From assembly GCF_018614575.1 (NCBI RefSeq), contig NZ_JAGGOJ010000005.1:224042-288041 (forward strand): a stretch of 64,000 bases of DNA. The letters run 5' to 3'. The notes under the pieces were generated by a model. It did not search any database and was not told the origin of the DNA. It worked only from the letters and a program-made list of their open reading frames with translations. A program made the translations under genes and the position numbers. The number at the start of each line of letters is the position of its first letter. The stretch's first letter is position 1. Positions 43,836-52,325 of the stretch are shown here, piece by piece. The DNA comes from Streptomyces sp. ISL-10. GTDB taxonomy: Bacteria > Actinomycetota > Actinomycetes > Streptomycetales > Streptomycetaceae.

Positions 43836-44351
43836 TCACGCCCCGTATCGGGGCAGTCCACTCGTCGAGAGGGAGCGGGACAGGGGTGCGGGCAGGGGAA
43901 TGTCCTGGCCGTACCGACCGGCCCGGGTCTCCCCGTAACGCCCATCACGCGGACGGGTGCCGAGCATCCATGTGCCATGTCGAGGATCGACGACCAGCAG
44001 GGCCGATACGCAGGCGACCGCGTACCAGTCGTTCTTCTGCACCATCTCCCTGGCCTTTTCCTGCCGAGCCACGACCTCGACAACGAGGGCGATCTCCGGC
44101 CCACCGCCCTCGCGTCGGACGACGAGGTCGGGTACGGCGAAGTCGTCAGGATCCATGGGCATCGCGACGGGCACACCGCACTCGGCCGGCAGCGTGGCAG
44201 CGAGCCGCCGCACCACCTCGGCCCGCGTCGCACAGTCCGTACGGGACAGCACGAGGCTGCCGCCGAGGACCTCGACGCGTAAGCCCGTCGCGCGCGAGAT
44301 CATCCTCGCCAGCTCGCGCGGGCTGCGCGGCAGCAGGCGGCGGCCGATCAC
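43836..44351 (-). CDS. Uma2-family nuclease-like protein
   Basis: 171 residues from the GTG at 44351, overlapping the upstream ATPase gene by 4 bases (GTGA). Uma2 pattern: ATGLRVEVLGGSLVLS, DDFAVPDLVVRREGG, ALVVEVVARQEKAREMVQKN and DWYAVACVSALLVVDPRHG. It is clearly paralogous to the preceding Uma2 gene; both carry the same CxxALLVVDPRHGTW block. It is shorter than average at the C-terminus. Being coupled to a regulatory ATPase is unusual and may hint at joint control. Confidence 0.82.
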   Translation of the reverse strand: MIGRRLLPRSPRELARMISRATGLRVEVLGGSLVLSRTDCATRAEVVRRLAATLPAECGVPVAMPMDPDDFAVPDLVVRREGGGPEIALVVEVVARQEKAREMVQKNDWYAVACVSALLVVDPRHGTWMLGTRPRDGRYGETRAGRYGQDIPLPAPLSRSLSTSGLPRYGA

Positions 44352-44764
44352 GCCCGCCCCCCGCCCAGCTCGACCCAGAGCAGCTTCCCGCCCTGCGGCA
44401 GCGCGGTCGCTCCCCACGCGTCGGCGCAGTGCGCGACAAGGCACAGCCCGCGCCCGCCCTCCGCATCCGGCGCGGGCCGCTGCGGCAGCCCTTCGAAGGG
44501 CGCGGGGAGGTCGGGGCTGGTGTCCCACACCCCGAGCCTGATCCGGCCCTGCCCGACCGCCCGCAGCCGAAGCCCGTACGGGCCGTCGGTGTGCCGCAGG
44601 GCGTTGGTCACGAGCTCTGAGGCGAGCAACTCGGCGCTCTCGACCAGCCGTGCCAGGCTGTGCGCGTTCAGGACGGCGCGCAGGGTGTGCCGGGCGATAC
44701 CGGGAGCCCGGGGATCCTGCGGGAGTTGGAGGGCGTAGGTCCAGGGCGGGGATACGGTGGGCAT
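44348..44764 (-). CDS. RsbW-like ATP-binding protein (WhiJ-type cassette)
   Basis: 138 residues from the ATG at 44764 (GAGGGG at 7 bases). A HATPase_c fold: the N box ELLASELVTNALRHTDGPYG (about 43-62) and the G box GRGLCLVAHCADAWG. Such single-domain ATPases are anti-sigma-factor-like; in Streptomyces they form cassettes with an XRE regulator (WhiJ-like) and a DUF397 protein that are divergent here. It would bind a partner protein, maybe with kinase activity. Its start is separated from the XRE gene by 202 bases with a palindromic operator. Confidence 0.85.
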   Translation of the reverse strand: MPTVSPPWTYALQLPQDPRAPGIARHTLRAVLNAHSLARLVESAELLASELVTNALRHTDGPYGLRLRAVGQGRIRLGVWDTSPDLPAPFEGLPQRPAPDAEGGRGLCLVAHCADAWGATALPQGGKLLWVELGGGRA

Positions 44765-44875
44765 GGAAGTCCCCTCGACGGAGGGCGCGTTGGCTGGCTG
44801 GACTGGGATGCCTGGTGACCAGGCCGCTCCGTCGAGCGGGGTGCTTCCAGGCGGGTGGCCTGAGACAGAGGCTAG

Positions 44876-44902
44876 GGTGGTGCAAGTATCACTTGCGCCA
44901 CC
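44876..44902. promoter_or_regulatory. Palindromic operator between divergent regulator genes
   Basis: 12-base arms GGTGGTGCAAGT and ACTTGCGCCACC (one mismatch) around ATC. It lies between the ATPase gene (minus) and the XRE gene (plus), 64 bases before the XRE start. TAAGAAT near 44907 could be the -10 of the XRE promoter. It is the likely binding site of the XRE protein. Confidence 0.7.
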
Positions 44903-44966
44903 TACGTAAGAATCGGCGCCAATCTTCCTTCGCCAGAGTGGCGCCACGCACTGATGACCGAATGGG

Positions 44967-45827
44967 GTGTGCCGATTGGCCGGGAGGGCAGCTCCTACCG
45001 CCAGACGCCTCCGCGTTGCCTCCGAACTACGCCGACTTCGCGAAGGTGCGGGCCTCAGCTCGACACAGGCCGCTCAGAGGCTGGGCGTTGCCCAGGGGCA
45101 GCTGAGCAATGTCGAAACGGCCCGCTTCGGTGTGAGCGGTAGCCGCATCCGCGCGCTGGCACACGTCTACTCGTGTGCGGACAACGGCTTCGTCGACGCG
45201 CTCGCCGCCATGGCAGAGGACCGGAGCCGTGGTTGGTGGGAGGAGTACCGTGACATCTTGCCGGTCGGCTTGCTCGATCTCGCAGAGCTCGAACATCACG
45301 GCACTCGGCTCCGTACGGCGCATACTGCCCACATCCCGGGGCTGTTGCAGACGCCCGAACACGCCCGCGAGATCTATCGCCAGGCGATCCCCGAGCTACC
45401 ACCTTCCGATATCGAGCACCGAATCTCCCACCGCATGAAACGGCAGGCGGTGCTTTACCGGACGAACCCGATCCCCTACCAGGCGATCATCCACGAGGCC
45501 GCGCTGCGCATGCAGTTCGGAGGGCCCGAGATCGCAAGGGTGCAGCTCCAGCACCTGGTGAAGCTCGCCACCTTGGAGCACCTGACGATCCGGGTCCTGC
45601 CCTTCGCCGCCGGCTCATATCCGGGGTCCGGCCAGTCGATCAACTACGTGCACGGCGCCGTGCCCCGGCTCGACACCGTTCAGCTCGACCAGTCCCATGG
45701 CGTGGCCTTCGTCGATGGTGCCAACGAACTCTCCCAGTACCGCGAACTGTTCGCTCGTCTGGAGACACTGGCCCTGCCCCCGGACGAGTCCCGGACCTTT
45801 GTCCACAACCTCGCCGAAAGCCTGTGA
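44967..45827 (+). CDS. XRE-family regulator with DUF5753 (WhiJ-like)
   Basis: 286 residues from the GTG at 44967. A helix-turn-helix (about 16-70; ELRRLREGAGLSSTQAAQRL and GQLSNVETARFGVSG) precedes the DUF5753 domain (about 100-280; HTAHIPGLLQTPEHAREIYR and YVHGAVPRLDTVQLDQ). This is the WhiJ-like organisation found in dozens of copies in Streptomyces, where it controls development and antibiotic genes together with the small partner encoded next. The DUF397 gene follows after 11 bases. Confidence 0.9.
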   Translation: MCRLAGRAAPTARRLRVASELRRLREGAGLSSTQAAQRLGVAQGQLSNVETARFGVSGSRIRALAHVYSCADNGFVDALAAMAEDRSRGWWEEYRDILPVGLLDLAELEHHGTRLRTAHTAHIPGLLQTPEHAREIYRQAIPELPPSDIEHRISHRMKRQAVLYRTNPIPYQAIIHEAALRMQFGGPEIARVQLQHLVKLATLEHLTIRVLPFAAGSYPGSGQSINYVHGAVPRLDTVQLDQSHGVAFVDGANELSQYRELFARLETLALPPDESRTFVHNLAESL

Positions 45828-45838
45828 AGGGAACCCGA

Positions 45839-46162
45839 ATGACCGCGTATGCGTGGCAGAAGTCCTCGTACTGCGCTCAGGGCGAAGCCTGCGTAAACGT
45901 TGCTGCGGATGCATCCGGCGTCCATCTCACCGAGAGCAGCGACCCGGCCGGGGCCGTACTCCACACCACCCCCGCCACCTTCGCCACCCTCACGCACGCC
46001 CTCAAGACGGGCACGCCGAGCCCCCACATAACCGTCGCCCACACCCCCGACGGCTTCGTCCGCATCGGCGAGGTCGTGACGACGACGGGCCCGAAGTGGG
46101 AGGCGTTCGTACGGGGCGTTCAGGCCGGCGAGTTCGACCACTTCGGTCGACCTGTCCGGTAA
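45839..46162 (+). CDS. DUF397 small partner protein
   Basis: 107 residues from the ATG at 45839, with AAGGGA at 7 bases. The DUF397 pattern is WQKSSYCAQGEACVNVA at the start and VHLTESSDPAGAVL. DUF397 proteins normally have about 65-80 residues; the C-terminal part (ITVAHTPDGFVRIGEVVTTT onward) is an extension of about 40. These proteins relieve or modulate the action of the XRE regulator encoded upstream. Here they form a three-gene cassette with the divergent ATPase. Confidence 0.88.
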   Translation: MTAYAWQKSSYCAQGEACVNVAADASGVHLTESSDPAGAVLHTTPATFATLTHALKTGTPSPHITVAHTPDGFVRIGEVVTTTGPKWEAFVRGVQAGEFDHFGRPVR

Positions 46163-46202
46163 CTGCTCCGAGCCGGTCGGCGGTCTGACGTAGCGTGCGA
46201 TC

Positions 46203-47156
46203 ATGACCATGCCTCCGCCTCAGCAGCCGACCGGACCGTACGGACGGCCGCCCCAGCCACAGCCATACGGCCAGCCGTACCCGCACACCCCTCCTCAGCC
46301 GCATTACGGCCACCCCACCGCGCCTCTGCAGCCGTACCAGCCGTATCCCGGGCAAGCCACCTGGGGGCCTCCGCCCCCAGCACCGCGACGCAAGAGCACC
46401 GCCATTCTCACCTTGAGCGTCGTCTTCGGGACGATAGCGGCGGGGCTCGGCCTCTACTTCCTCGCCTACAGAGGAAACGACTCTTCGGAGCCGTTCCCCA
46501 TGGCCGCATACCGGCTGACGGTGCCGAAGACGCTCCTGGACGGCGAGTACGAACTGATCAAGGACGGCTCCTCGGAGGCGAACGCCGACGCGGAGAAGAG
46601 CGGTTACGGTGCCGGCCCGGACGCCCGGAACGTCAAGGCCGTCCTCGGCTCCTACAACGGCACCAGCAGCACGAGGAAGAGCGGGGCCGTCATCACCGGC
46701 ATGTACGGGCAGTTCCGGAATCCGGAGCAGCCCCGCGACAGCCTTCTGGACGGCATGCGCAAGGGCGACGGCATGAGCGAGCCGAAGCCTGCGCGGTCGA
46801 TCACTCCAACGGGATCGGACGTCGAGTTCAAGTGCACGGTGATGCTGTCGAAGGACACGGACGGCACGTCCACCGTTCCGGTCTGCGCGTGGGGCGACGA
46901 GAACACGGCCGCGTACGTCGCCTTCCTCACGCCCGCTTCAGACGCGCAGGACCCCGACTCCGTCGACCTCGAAGACATCGCAGGGGAAGACCCTGAAGAT
47001 CCGCAAGGAAGTGCGCCAGCCGATCGACTGAGCCTGCCGTCATCCCTTCTGGGAGTGAGCACTGGTAACAGATCCGTATTAACCACGGTGAAGCCCCGCT
47101 CTGGCTGGGCCTTTCCGCGACTTTTCTGCCCTCATCACTCCAACGCACAGCTGTAA
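46203..47156 (+). CDS. Single-pass membrane protein with frameshifted C-terminus
   Basis: 317 residues as read. The N-terminus is Pro/Gln/Tyr-rich (PQQPTGPYGRPPQPQPYG), then a membrane helix (about 64-88) and an external domain of about 170 residues with one Cys pair (KCTVM, VCAWG). Near 46983-46986 a run of four G shifts the frame: removing one G would give AGKTLKIRKEVRQPID and a stop at 47031, which looks like the natural end. As sequenced, the protein has 57 residues of unrelated tail. No family recognised. Confidence 0.75.
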   Translation: MTMPPPQQPTGPYGRPPQPQPYGQPYPHTPPQPHYGHPTAPLQPYQPYPGQATWGPPPPAPRRKSTAILTLSVVFGTIAAGLGLYFLAYRGNDSSEPFPMAAYRLTVPKTLLDGEYELIKDGSSEANADAEKSGYGAGPDARNVKAVLGSYNGTSSTRKSGAVITGMYGQFRNPEQPRDSLLDGMRKGDGMSEPKPARSITPTGSDVEFKCTVMLSKDTDGTSTVPVCAWGDENTAAYVAFLTPASDAQDPDSVDLEDIAGEDPEDPQGSAPADRLSLPSSLLGVSTGNRSVLTTVKPRSGWAFPRLFCPHHSNAQL

Positions 47157-47174
47157 AACACCTCAACGCGCGAA

Positions 47175-47612
47175 TTATAGCGTCGGAAATGGCCACTCGT
47201 CGGCGAATGGATTTTGACCGTGCCCCCAGGTGAAGGAGTAGGAGCCAGTTGATTCACTGAAATTCACATCAATACCGACCGGGGGTAGACCCAGTTCCTC
47301 CCGAAGCCAGCCGTCCATGGCGAGAGCTGCCACCTCGGATCGGTAGTCGCTGAGTGGAAACGCGAGGGACTCGACGTCGACGCACACCCCGTCCGGGTAC
47401 CTAGTCGCAAGCCCCTCCGAATGGAGTGAAATGCTGAGGGAAATCCACGCCACGTCTCTCCAATGCATCCCTGCCATTGGAGTTGTGAGCCATACCCGTC
47501 GGTCGATTTGGATGGCCCTATCTGGAGGCGCTGCTGACACATATGCGTCAGCCGTGATATCGGCAGCCAAGCCTCCGCGCCGACTCCTAAATCGATATTG
47601 GTACTTTCTCAT
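47175..47612 (-). CDS. Candidate immunity protein of the RHS toxin
   Basis: 145 residues from the ATG at 47612, starting 6 bases after the RHS stop with GAGG directly upstream. The protein is soluble, slightly acidic in its C-terminal part, and has no signal. Sequence features: MRKYQYRFRSRRGGL at the N-terminus, WLREELGLPPVGIDVNFS and a closing SYSFTWGHGQNPFADEW. Base composition is clearly lower in GC than the neighbours. No family is recognised, but small unknown genes directly downstream of polymorphic toxins normally encode the specific antitoxin. Binding to the tip domain is inferred. Confidence 0.7.
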   Translation of the reverse strand: MRKYQYRFRSRRGGLAADITADAYVSAAPPDRAIQIDRRVWLTTPMAGMHWRDVAWISLSISLHSEGLATRYPDGVCVDVESLAFPLSDYRSEVAALAMDGWLREELGLPPVGIDVNFSESTGSYSFTWGHGQNPFADEWPFPTL

Positions 47613-47618
47613 GAGTCC

Positions 47619-50600
47619 TCAGCTATTGAATTTCAAAAGATGGAATATTTCTTTTCTGAAGAAGTGCTCATCTCCCATTCCGGTCGGCCCGCGTATGTAG
47701 TCGAAGTCGTGAGGTGTGCCGTCACCGTAGAGCCGGCTGTATTTGTCGACGAACGCCTCGGCTTCGGCGGGGCTCATCTCGATTACGTCCGCCTTACGCA
47801 TTCCGTCGAAGTCACTCGCTGAGACCTTGAAGCGCAGGATTTCCACGTCGGCGCCGCGGGTGCGCAGCCGCTCGGCGTAACGGACGGCCTCCTCTGCCGT
47901 CCCCCATGAGTAGACGCCCTCACCGTACTGCCCTCTGATATCTTCCGTGGGCCACGGCTCCCCATCGCCACGCAGCCTTTGCGCGTTCCAGCGGTCTTGC
48001 ACCGTATGAAATTCCTGGTAGTCGGGGGCGAGGCCGAGATGATCAGACCATGTCAGCGGATTGTGTATGTAGGTTGCCGGATTTGAGGCAGGAGAAATTC
48101 CGAGCGGATCCTCACTGGCGTAACGGGCTGTCTCGGGATCGTAATGGCGATGAAAATTATAATGGAGACCGGTTTCTGGATCAAAATACTGACCAGGGAA
48201 CCGGAGTGGGGTGTACGCCGAACTGGAGGCTTCCCACGCTGTCTTACCCCACAGTGTGGACCGCTTACCCCAGGAAAGCTCCCCTGAATCGCCAATCAGT
48301 TCGCTTGGGGTTCCGATGAGATCTGTGACGATGGAGAAAAAGCGTTCGTCGAGCGCTTGCTGTGATGGCTTGGAATCAAGAATCCTTTCGTACTGGGTGA
48401 GTGGCCGGAGGCCCTGGTGGTTCCACGTCAACGCGACCGGGTTAAGCAGATCTTCACTCTGGGACGTTTCCTCGCAGAGCGTGGTGCCGTCCCAGGTAAA
48501 TACGACCAGCTCCAGGACGGTGCTGCCATCGTCCGCGAGGCGTTGTTTTGCTGTGCGCCGCCCCAGCGCGTCGTACTCGTAGCGCCAGACCGTGCCGTCC
48601 GGTGTGGTCACCGAACGCATGCGGTCTTCGGCGTCCCATTCGTAGCGCCAGGTGTCCGGCTTGCGTGAGAGGCGTGTTTTCTGGCGGAGGGTTATGCGGC
48701 CGAGCGGGTCGTGTTCGTAGCGGATGCTGCCTGCGCGGCTGATGGTGGTGCCGGTGTAGGCGCGGGTGCCGACCGCTTCCTGGCCGGGGTGGGAAGCGGG
48801 CCAGGAGGCCTCGGTCTGGTTGCCTGCTTCGTCGTAGGCGTAGCGCTCTGTCCAACCTGCCGCGTGGACGGCGGTTACCCGGCTGACCGCGTCGAGGTCG
48901 AAGGTCTTCGTGCCCGCAAGCTGGTCGTCGAGGCCGATGAGGTTGCCGTCGGCGCGATAGGTGTAGTCGCGGCGTTGGATGCTGCGGCCGGCGCCGGTGA
49001 TCTGTTGGCTGGTGAGGCGGCCGAGCGGGTCGTACTCATTCGTGAAGGAGACGGTGTCGCCGATGTGGCGGGCGATTTCCTGGCCTGCGGCGTCGTGTTC
49101 GAAGGTGAGGGTGCGCCCGGATGTGGTGAGGGAGGTGCGGCGGCCCGCGGCGTCGTAGGTCCAGGCACTGACCGCCCCGGTGGGGGTCGTTCGGCCGATG
49201 CGGCGGCCGAGTGCGTCGTACGTGTACGACATGGTGCGGCCGTTGACGGTCTCGGAGACGAGGCGGCCGTAGCGGTCACGCAGGTAGGTGATCGTGGCGT
49301 CTGCGTTGACGGCTTCCGCGAGTTGGTCGGTGAAGTCGTACGCGAAGGTCGTGACCGCCCCGGCGGCGTCCTTGCGGACGATGCGATCGAGCTCGTCCCG
49401 CTCGTAGCGGAGGGTCTGGCCGAGCGCATCGGTTCGGGCGGTCAGACGGCCCGCCGGGTCCCGTTCGTACGTCAGCGTCCGGTTGTCGAAGTCGGTCTCG
49501 GATATGAGCCGCCCCGCCGCGTCATACGCGTAGTCCCAGGTCAGACCCTGCGGGTTGAGCACCTGGGTAAGGCGCAGCTCGTGGTCGTGGCTGAATTCGT
49601 AGCGCACGCCGTCCGGGCCCGTGCGGGCGCTCATGAGGTCGAAGTGGGTGTACTCGAAGCGCGACACCTGACCCATGGCGTCGGTGTGGGTGCGGCAGTT
49701 GCCCTCGCCGTCGTACGTCCATGACTGCTCGCTGCCGTCGGCGTCGATGCGGCGGGCGAGCTTGCCCTCGGGCGTCCATTCCAGGCGGGTGACCGCGCCG
49801 AGCGGGTCGGTGAGGGTGACCGGTCGCCCGAAGGCGTCCCGGTCGATCCGAGTTGTCGCGCCGAGGGGGTTGGTGACCTCGACAGGCAGCCCGACAGCGT
49901 TGCAGCGGATCCGGGTGGTGTTTCCAAGGCCGTCTGTGACGGCGGTGACGTGTCCGGGATCGTTGTACGTGTAGCGGGTGACGGTCCCGGACGGGCTTGT
50001 CACGCTGGTGCGGTTGCCGCGTTCGTCGTACTCCTGGCGGGCGGCCGTCCGGTCCGGGTTCACGACGCGGACCGGGAGGCCGAGGTCGTTGTACTCCGCG
50101 GTCGATTCGCGGCCGTCGGGACGCACCACCGTGGTGAGGTGACCGGCTTCGTCGTACGCGAAGCGGGTGGTGCGGCCGAGCGGGTCGTTCTGGCTCAGGA
50201 GCCGGTTGTAGCGGTCACGTTCGAAGCGGGTGACCGCGCCCAGCGGGTCGATCTCCTCGACGACCTGGTGGGCGTCGTTGATGACGTACCGGCGGACCGC
50301 ACCTGCGCTGGTGGTCGCGGTGGTGACGCGCAGGCCGGTCTCCGGGTCCGGGTCGCTGTAGGCGAGTCGAAGGGCCATGTGGCCGGCCGAGCCGCCTTCG
50401 GCGATGCAGCGGTCCTGGTCGTCGTACTCGTAGGTGTAAGCGCTGCCGTTGGTGTCGGTCCACGACGTGACGCGGCCGTGCTCGTCGTAGGCGAATTGCA
50501 GGGGCAGGCCGGAGGAGTTGGTGACCGAGGTGAGGTGGCCGTCGGTGTAGCCATAGCGCAGGATCTCCTGATCCGACCCGTCCGGTGCCGCGCCTGCGAG

Positions 50601-52325
50601 ATGCAGGGCGGTGATCCGGCCGTCGCTGGTGGTGAGCTTCAGGTGGTAGCCGCCGTGGTGGACGATCGAGGTCGGCGCATCGGACTCGTCGTATTCGAAG
50701 GTGATCCAGTTGCCGTTGCGGTCGTCGATCTGGGCGAGGAGGGCGAGGTCGTCGTGGCGTGTGGTGAAGTGCCACACACGGCCCGTGCCCGGGTCCGTGA
50801 CCGTGTAGTCGCCGTCGATGTCCCGGTCGAGGGGCCAGCGCGGTCCGTGGCTGGGCATGACCGGGACGCCCGGGGCGGGGTGCGGGTAGGACAGCAGCAG
50901 TCCGTCCTCGCAGACGAAGATGACGCCCTCGGGGTGGATCTCCAGGCGCTGGTCGGCGGTGGACGACCACGACGGGCCGAACCAACGGCCGGCCCGGTAG
51001 TCGGACGCCACCCGGCGGCGGAAGGAGAGGGGAAGCGTGCCCGGCAGGGTGATGTCCGTCTGCGGCAGATACATCACGCCGGTGGCGAGGTCGATCGGGT
51101 CCGTGTTACCGCTCTCCACCGACTCCTTCGTGCGGGAATGCTTGGGCGGATCGTCCAGTGCCTTGTGCGCCCCCGTCTCCGCAGCCTCGGTGATCGCGTG
51201 CTTCGCGCCGCTGCGCAGTCCCGCTGTGGCCACGCCCTTGACGACACCCGCGCCCTTGGTTCCCAGGATTTCGGGGACGAGGCGGCCGAGGAATTCGGCA
51301 GGGTCGCCTTTGGCGGCGTCCCAGGCGTTCTTCAGTGCGCGGTCGGGGTTGGCGATGGTGGAGGCGAGGCCGGCGAGCGTGGTGTTGACGCCCTTGTAGT
51401 ACTCGGCGGGGTGGGTCAGGTTGTAGATGTCGATCGGGTTGACCGAGCGGACGAAGTTGACCAGCCCGGCGGTGCCCTTGATGATGCCGCCGCCGAAGTG
51501 GGCCAGCTCGATGCTCTGGCCCAGGCTGTAGTCCATGAGCTCGGTCTGGAGCTTGTCCAGTCCAGTCTTGTCCTTCGGCGCGTGGGCGAGCGCGGCCTTG
51601 ACCGCGGCCTTGGCGGTGTCCGCGGCCTGGTTCCGCGCGGCACGGGCGTCGTCCAGGATCTCCTGGGCGCGTTTGCGTTTCGCGGTGCTGGGGTCGGAGA
51701 ACTCGCCGGGGTGCGGCAGCGGGTTGTCCCCGTTGCGGGCGGCGTTGTAGGCGTCGGCCTTCTTCTTGAAGTCCGCAGCCGCCCTCTCGTAGTCCTTCTT
51801 CGCCTCCTTGTAGAGGGCGATCGCCTCCCGTGCCTTGCCCTGCGCCGTGACGATCGCCTTCGAGTAGGTCTCCAAAGCCTTGGCCGCGTCCTCGAACGCA
51901 TCCGCCGCGCGCAGCCAGTCCGTGGGCAGCGTCTGGAACTTCTCCCGGAAGGTGGTGGCGGCCTCGCCCTTCCAGTGATGGGAGTCGAGTTTCTTCATCC
52001 CGCCGCCGACGAGGTCGAACGCGGTCTGGAAGTCCCGCAGGTTCTTCACCGTCGCGGCGATCTTCTCCGGCTTGCCGTGAATCAGCTCATTCGCCTCTTC
52101 ACTCTGCCCGAGCTGCTTCTCGCCGACCTCCGCGCCCAGGGAGGAGGCGGTCTCATCCCCCCAGTCCTCGACGGCCTCGGCGACCGCGTCATGCCCGTAG
52201 TGCCGCAGGCCCTCGCCGGCCTTGTCGGTCACATAGTCGACACCCTCGCCGACCACTTCCTTGCCCTTGTCGATCGCCCGGTCGGCACCGTCGACAAGCT
52301 TGTCCCCGAGCCCCCGCCAGTCCAT
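47619..52325 (-). CDS. RHS/YD-repeat polymorphic toxin with WXG-like N-terminus
   Basis: 1568 residues from the ATG at 52325 (GGGGAGAG at 6 bases). The N-terminus (1-250) is helical with a WKG motif (SHHWKGEAATTFREKF) like type VII secretion substrates. A DUF6531 segment follows (about 402-480, IDLATGVMYLPQTDI). YD repeats run from about 490 to 1380, the RHS shell, closing with FDPETGLHYNFHRHYDPE and DPLGISPASNP (about 1405). The last about 150 residues form the variable tip: HTVQDRWNAQRL, GEGVYSWGTAEEAVRYAERL and GPTGMGDEHFFRKEI. The GEGVY...A..YA pattern resembles ADP-ribosyltransferase-like toxins, a tentative call. Tip DNA is lower in GC than the shell. An immunity candidate follows. Confidence 0.88.
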   Translation of the reverse strand: MDWRGLGDKLVDGADRAIDKGKEVVGEGVDYVTDKAGEGLRHYGHDAVAEAVEDWGDETASSLGAEVGEKQLGQSEEANELIHGKPEKIAATVKNLRDFQTAFDLVGGGMKKLDSHHWKGEAATTFREKFQTLPTDWLRAADAFEDAAKALETYSKAIVTAQGKAREAIALYKEAKKDYERAAADFKKKADAYNAARNGDNPLPHPGEFSDPSTAKRKRAQEILDDARAARNQAADTAKAAVKAALAHAPKDKTGLDKLQTELMDYSLGQSIELAHFGGGIIKGTAGLVNFVRSVNPIDIYNLTHPAEYYKGVNTTLAGLASTIANPDRALKNAWDAAKGDPAEFLGRLVPEILGTKGAGVVKGVATAGLRSGAKHAITEAAETGAHKALDDPPKHSRTKESVESGNTDPIDLATGVMYLPQTDITLPGTLPLSFRRRVASDYRAGRWFGPSWSSTADQRLEIHPEGVIFVCEDGLLLSYPHPAPGVPVMPSHGPRWPLDRDIDGDYTVTDPGTGRVWHFTTRHDDLALLAQIDDRNGNWITFEYDESDAPTSIVHHGGYHLKLTTSDGRITALHLAGAAPDGSDQEILRYGYTDGHLTSVTNSSGLPLQFAYDEHGRVTSWTDTNGSAYTYEYDDQDRCIAEGGSAGHMALRLAYSDPDPETGLRVTTATTSAGAVRRYVINDAHQVVEEIDPLGAVTRFERDRYNRLLSQNDPLGRTTRFAYDEAGHLTTVVRPDGRESTAEYNDLGLPVRVVNPDRTAARQEYDERGNRTSVTSPSGTVTRYTYNDPGHVTAVTDGLGNTTRIRCNAVGLPVEVTNPLGATTRIDRDAFGRPVTLTDPLGAVTRLEWTPEGKLARRIDADGSEQSWTYDGEGNCRTHTDAMGQVSRFEYTHFDLMSARTGPDGVRYEFSHDHELRLTQVLNPQGLTWDYAYDAAGRLISETDFDNRTLTYERDPAGRLTARTDALGQTLRYERDELDRIVRKDAAGAVTTFAYDFTDQLAEAVNADATITYLRDRYGRLVSETVNGRTMSYTYDALGRRIGRTTPTGAVSAWTYDAAGRRTSLTTSGRTLTFEHDAAGQEIARHIGDTVSFTNEYDPLGRLTSQQITGAGRSIQRRDYTYRADGNLIGLDDQLAGTKTFDLDAVSRVTAVHAAGWTERYAYDEAGNQTEASWPASHPGQEAVGTRAYTGTTISRAGSIRYEHDPLGRITLRQKTRLSRKPDTWRYEWDAEDRMRSVTTPDGTVWRYEYDALGRRTAKQRLADDGSTVLELVVFTWDGTTLCEETSQSEDLLNPVALTWNHQGLRPLTQYERILDSKPSQQALDERFFSIVTDLIGTPSELIGDSGELSWGKRSTLWGKTAWEASSSAYTPLRFPGQYFDPETGLHYNFHRHYDPETARYASEDPLGISPASNPATYIHNPLTWSDHLGLAPDYQEFHTVQDRWNAQRLRGDGEPWPTEDIRGQYGEGVYSWGTAEEAVRYAERLRTRGADVEILRFKVSASDFDGMRKADVIEMSPAEAEAFVDKYSRLYGDGTPHDFDYIRGPTGMGDEHFFRKEIFHLLKFNS

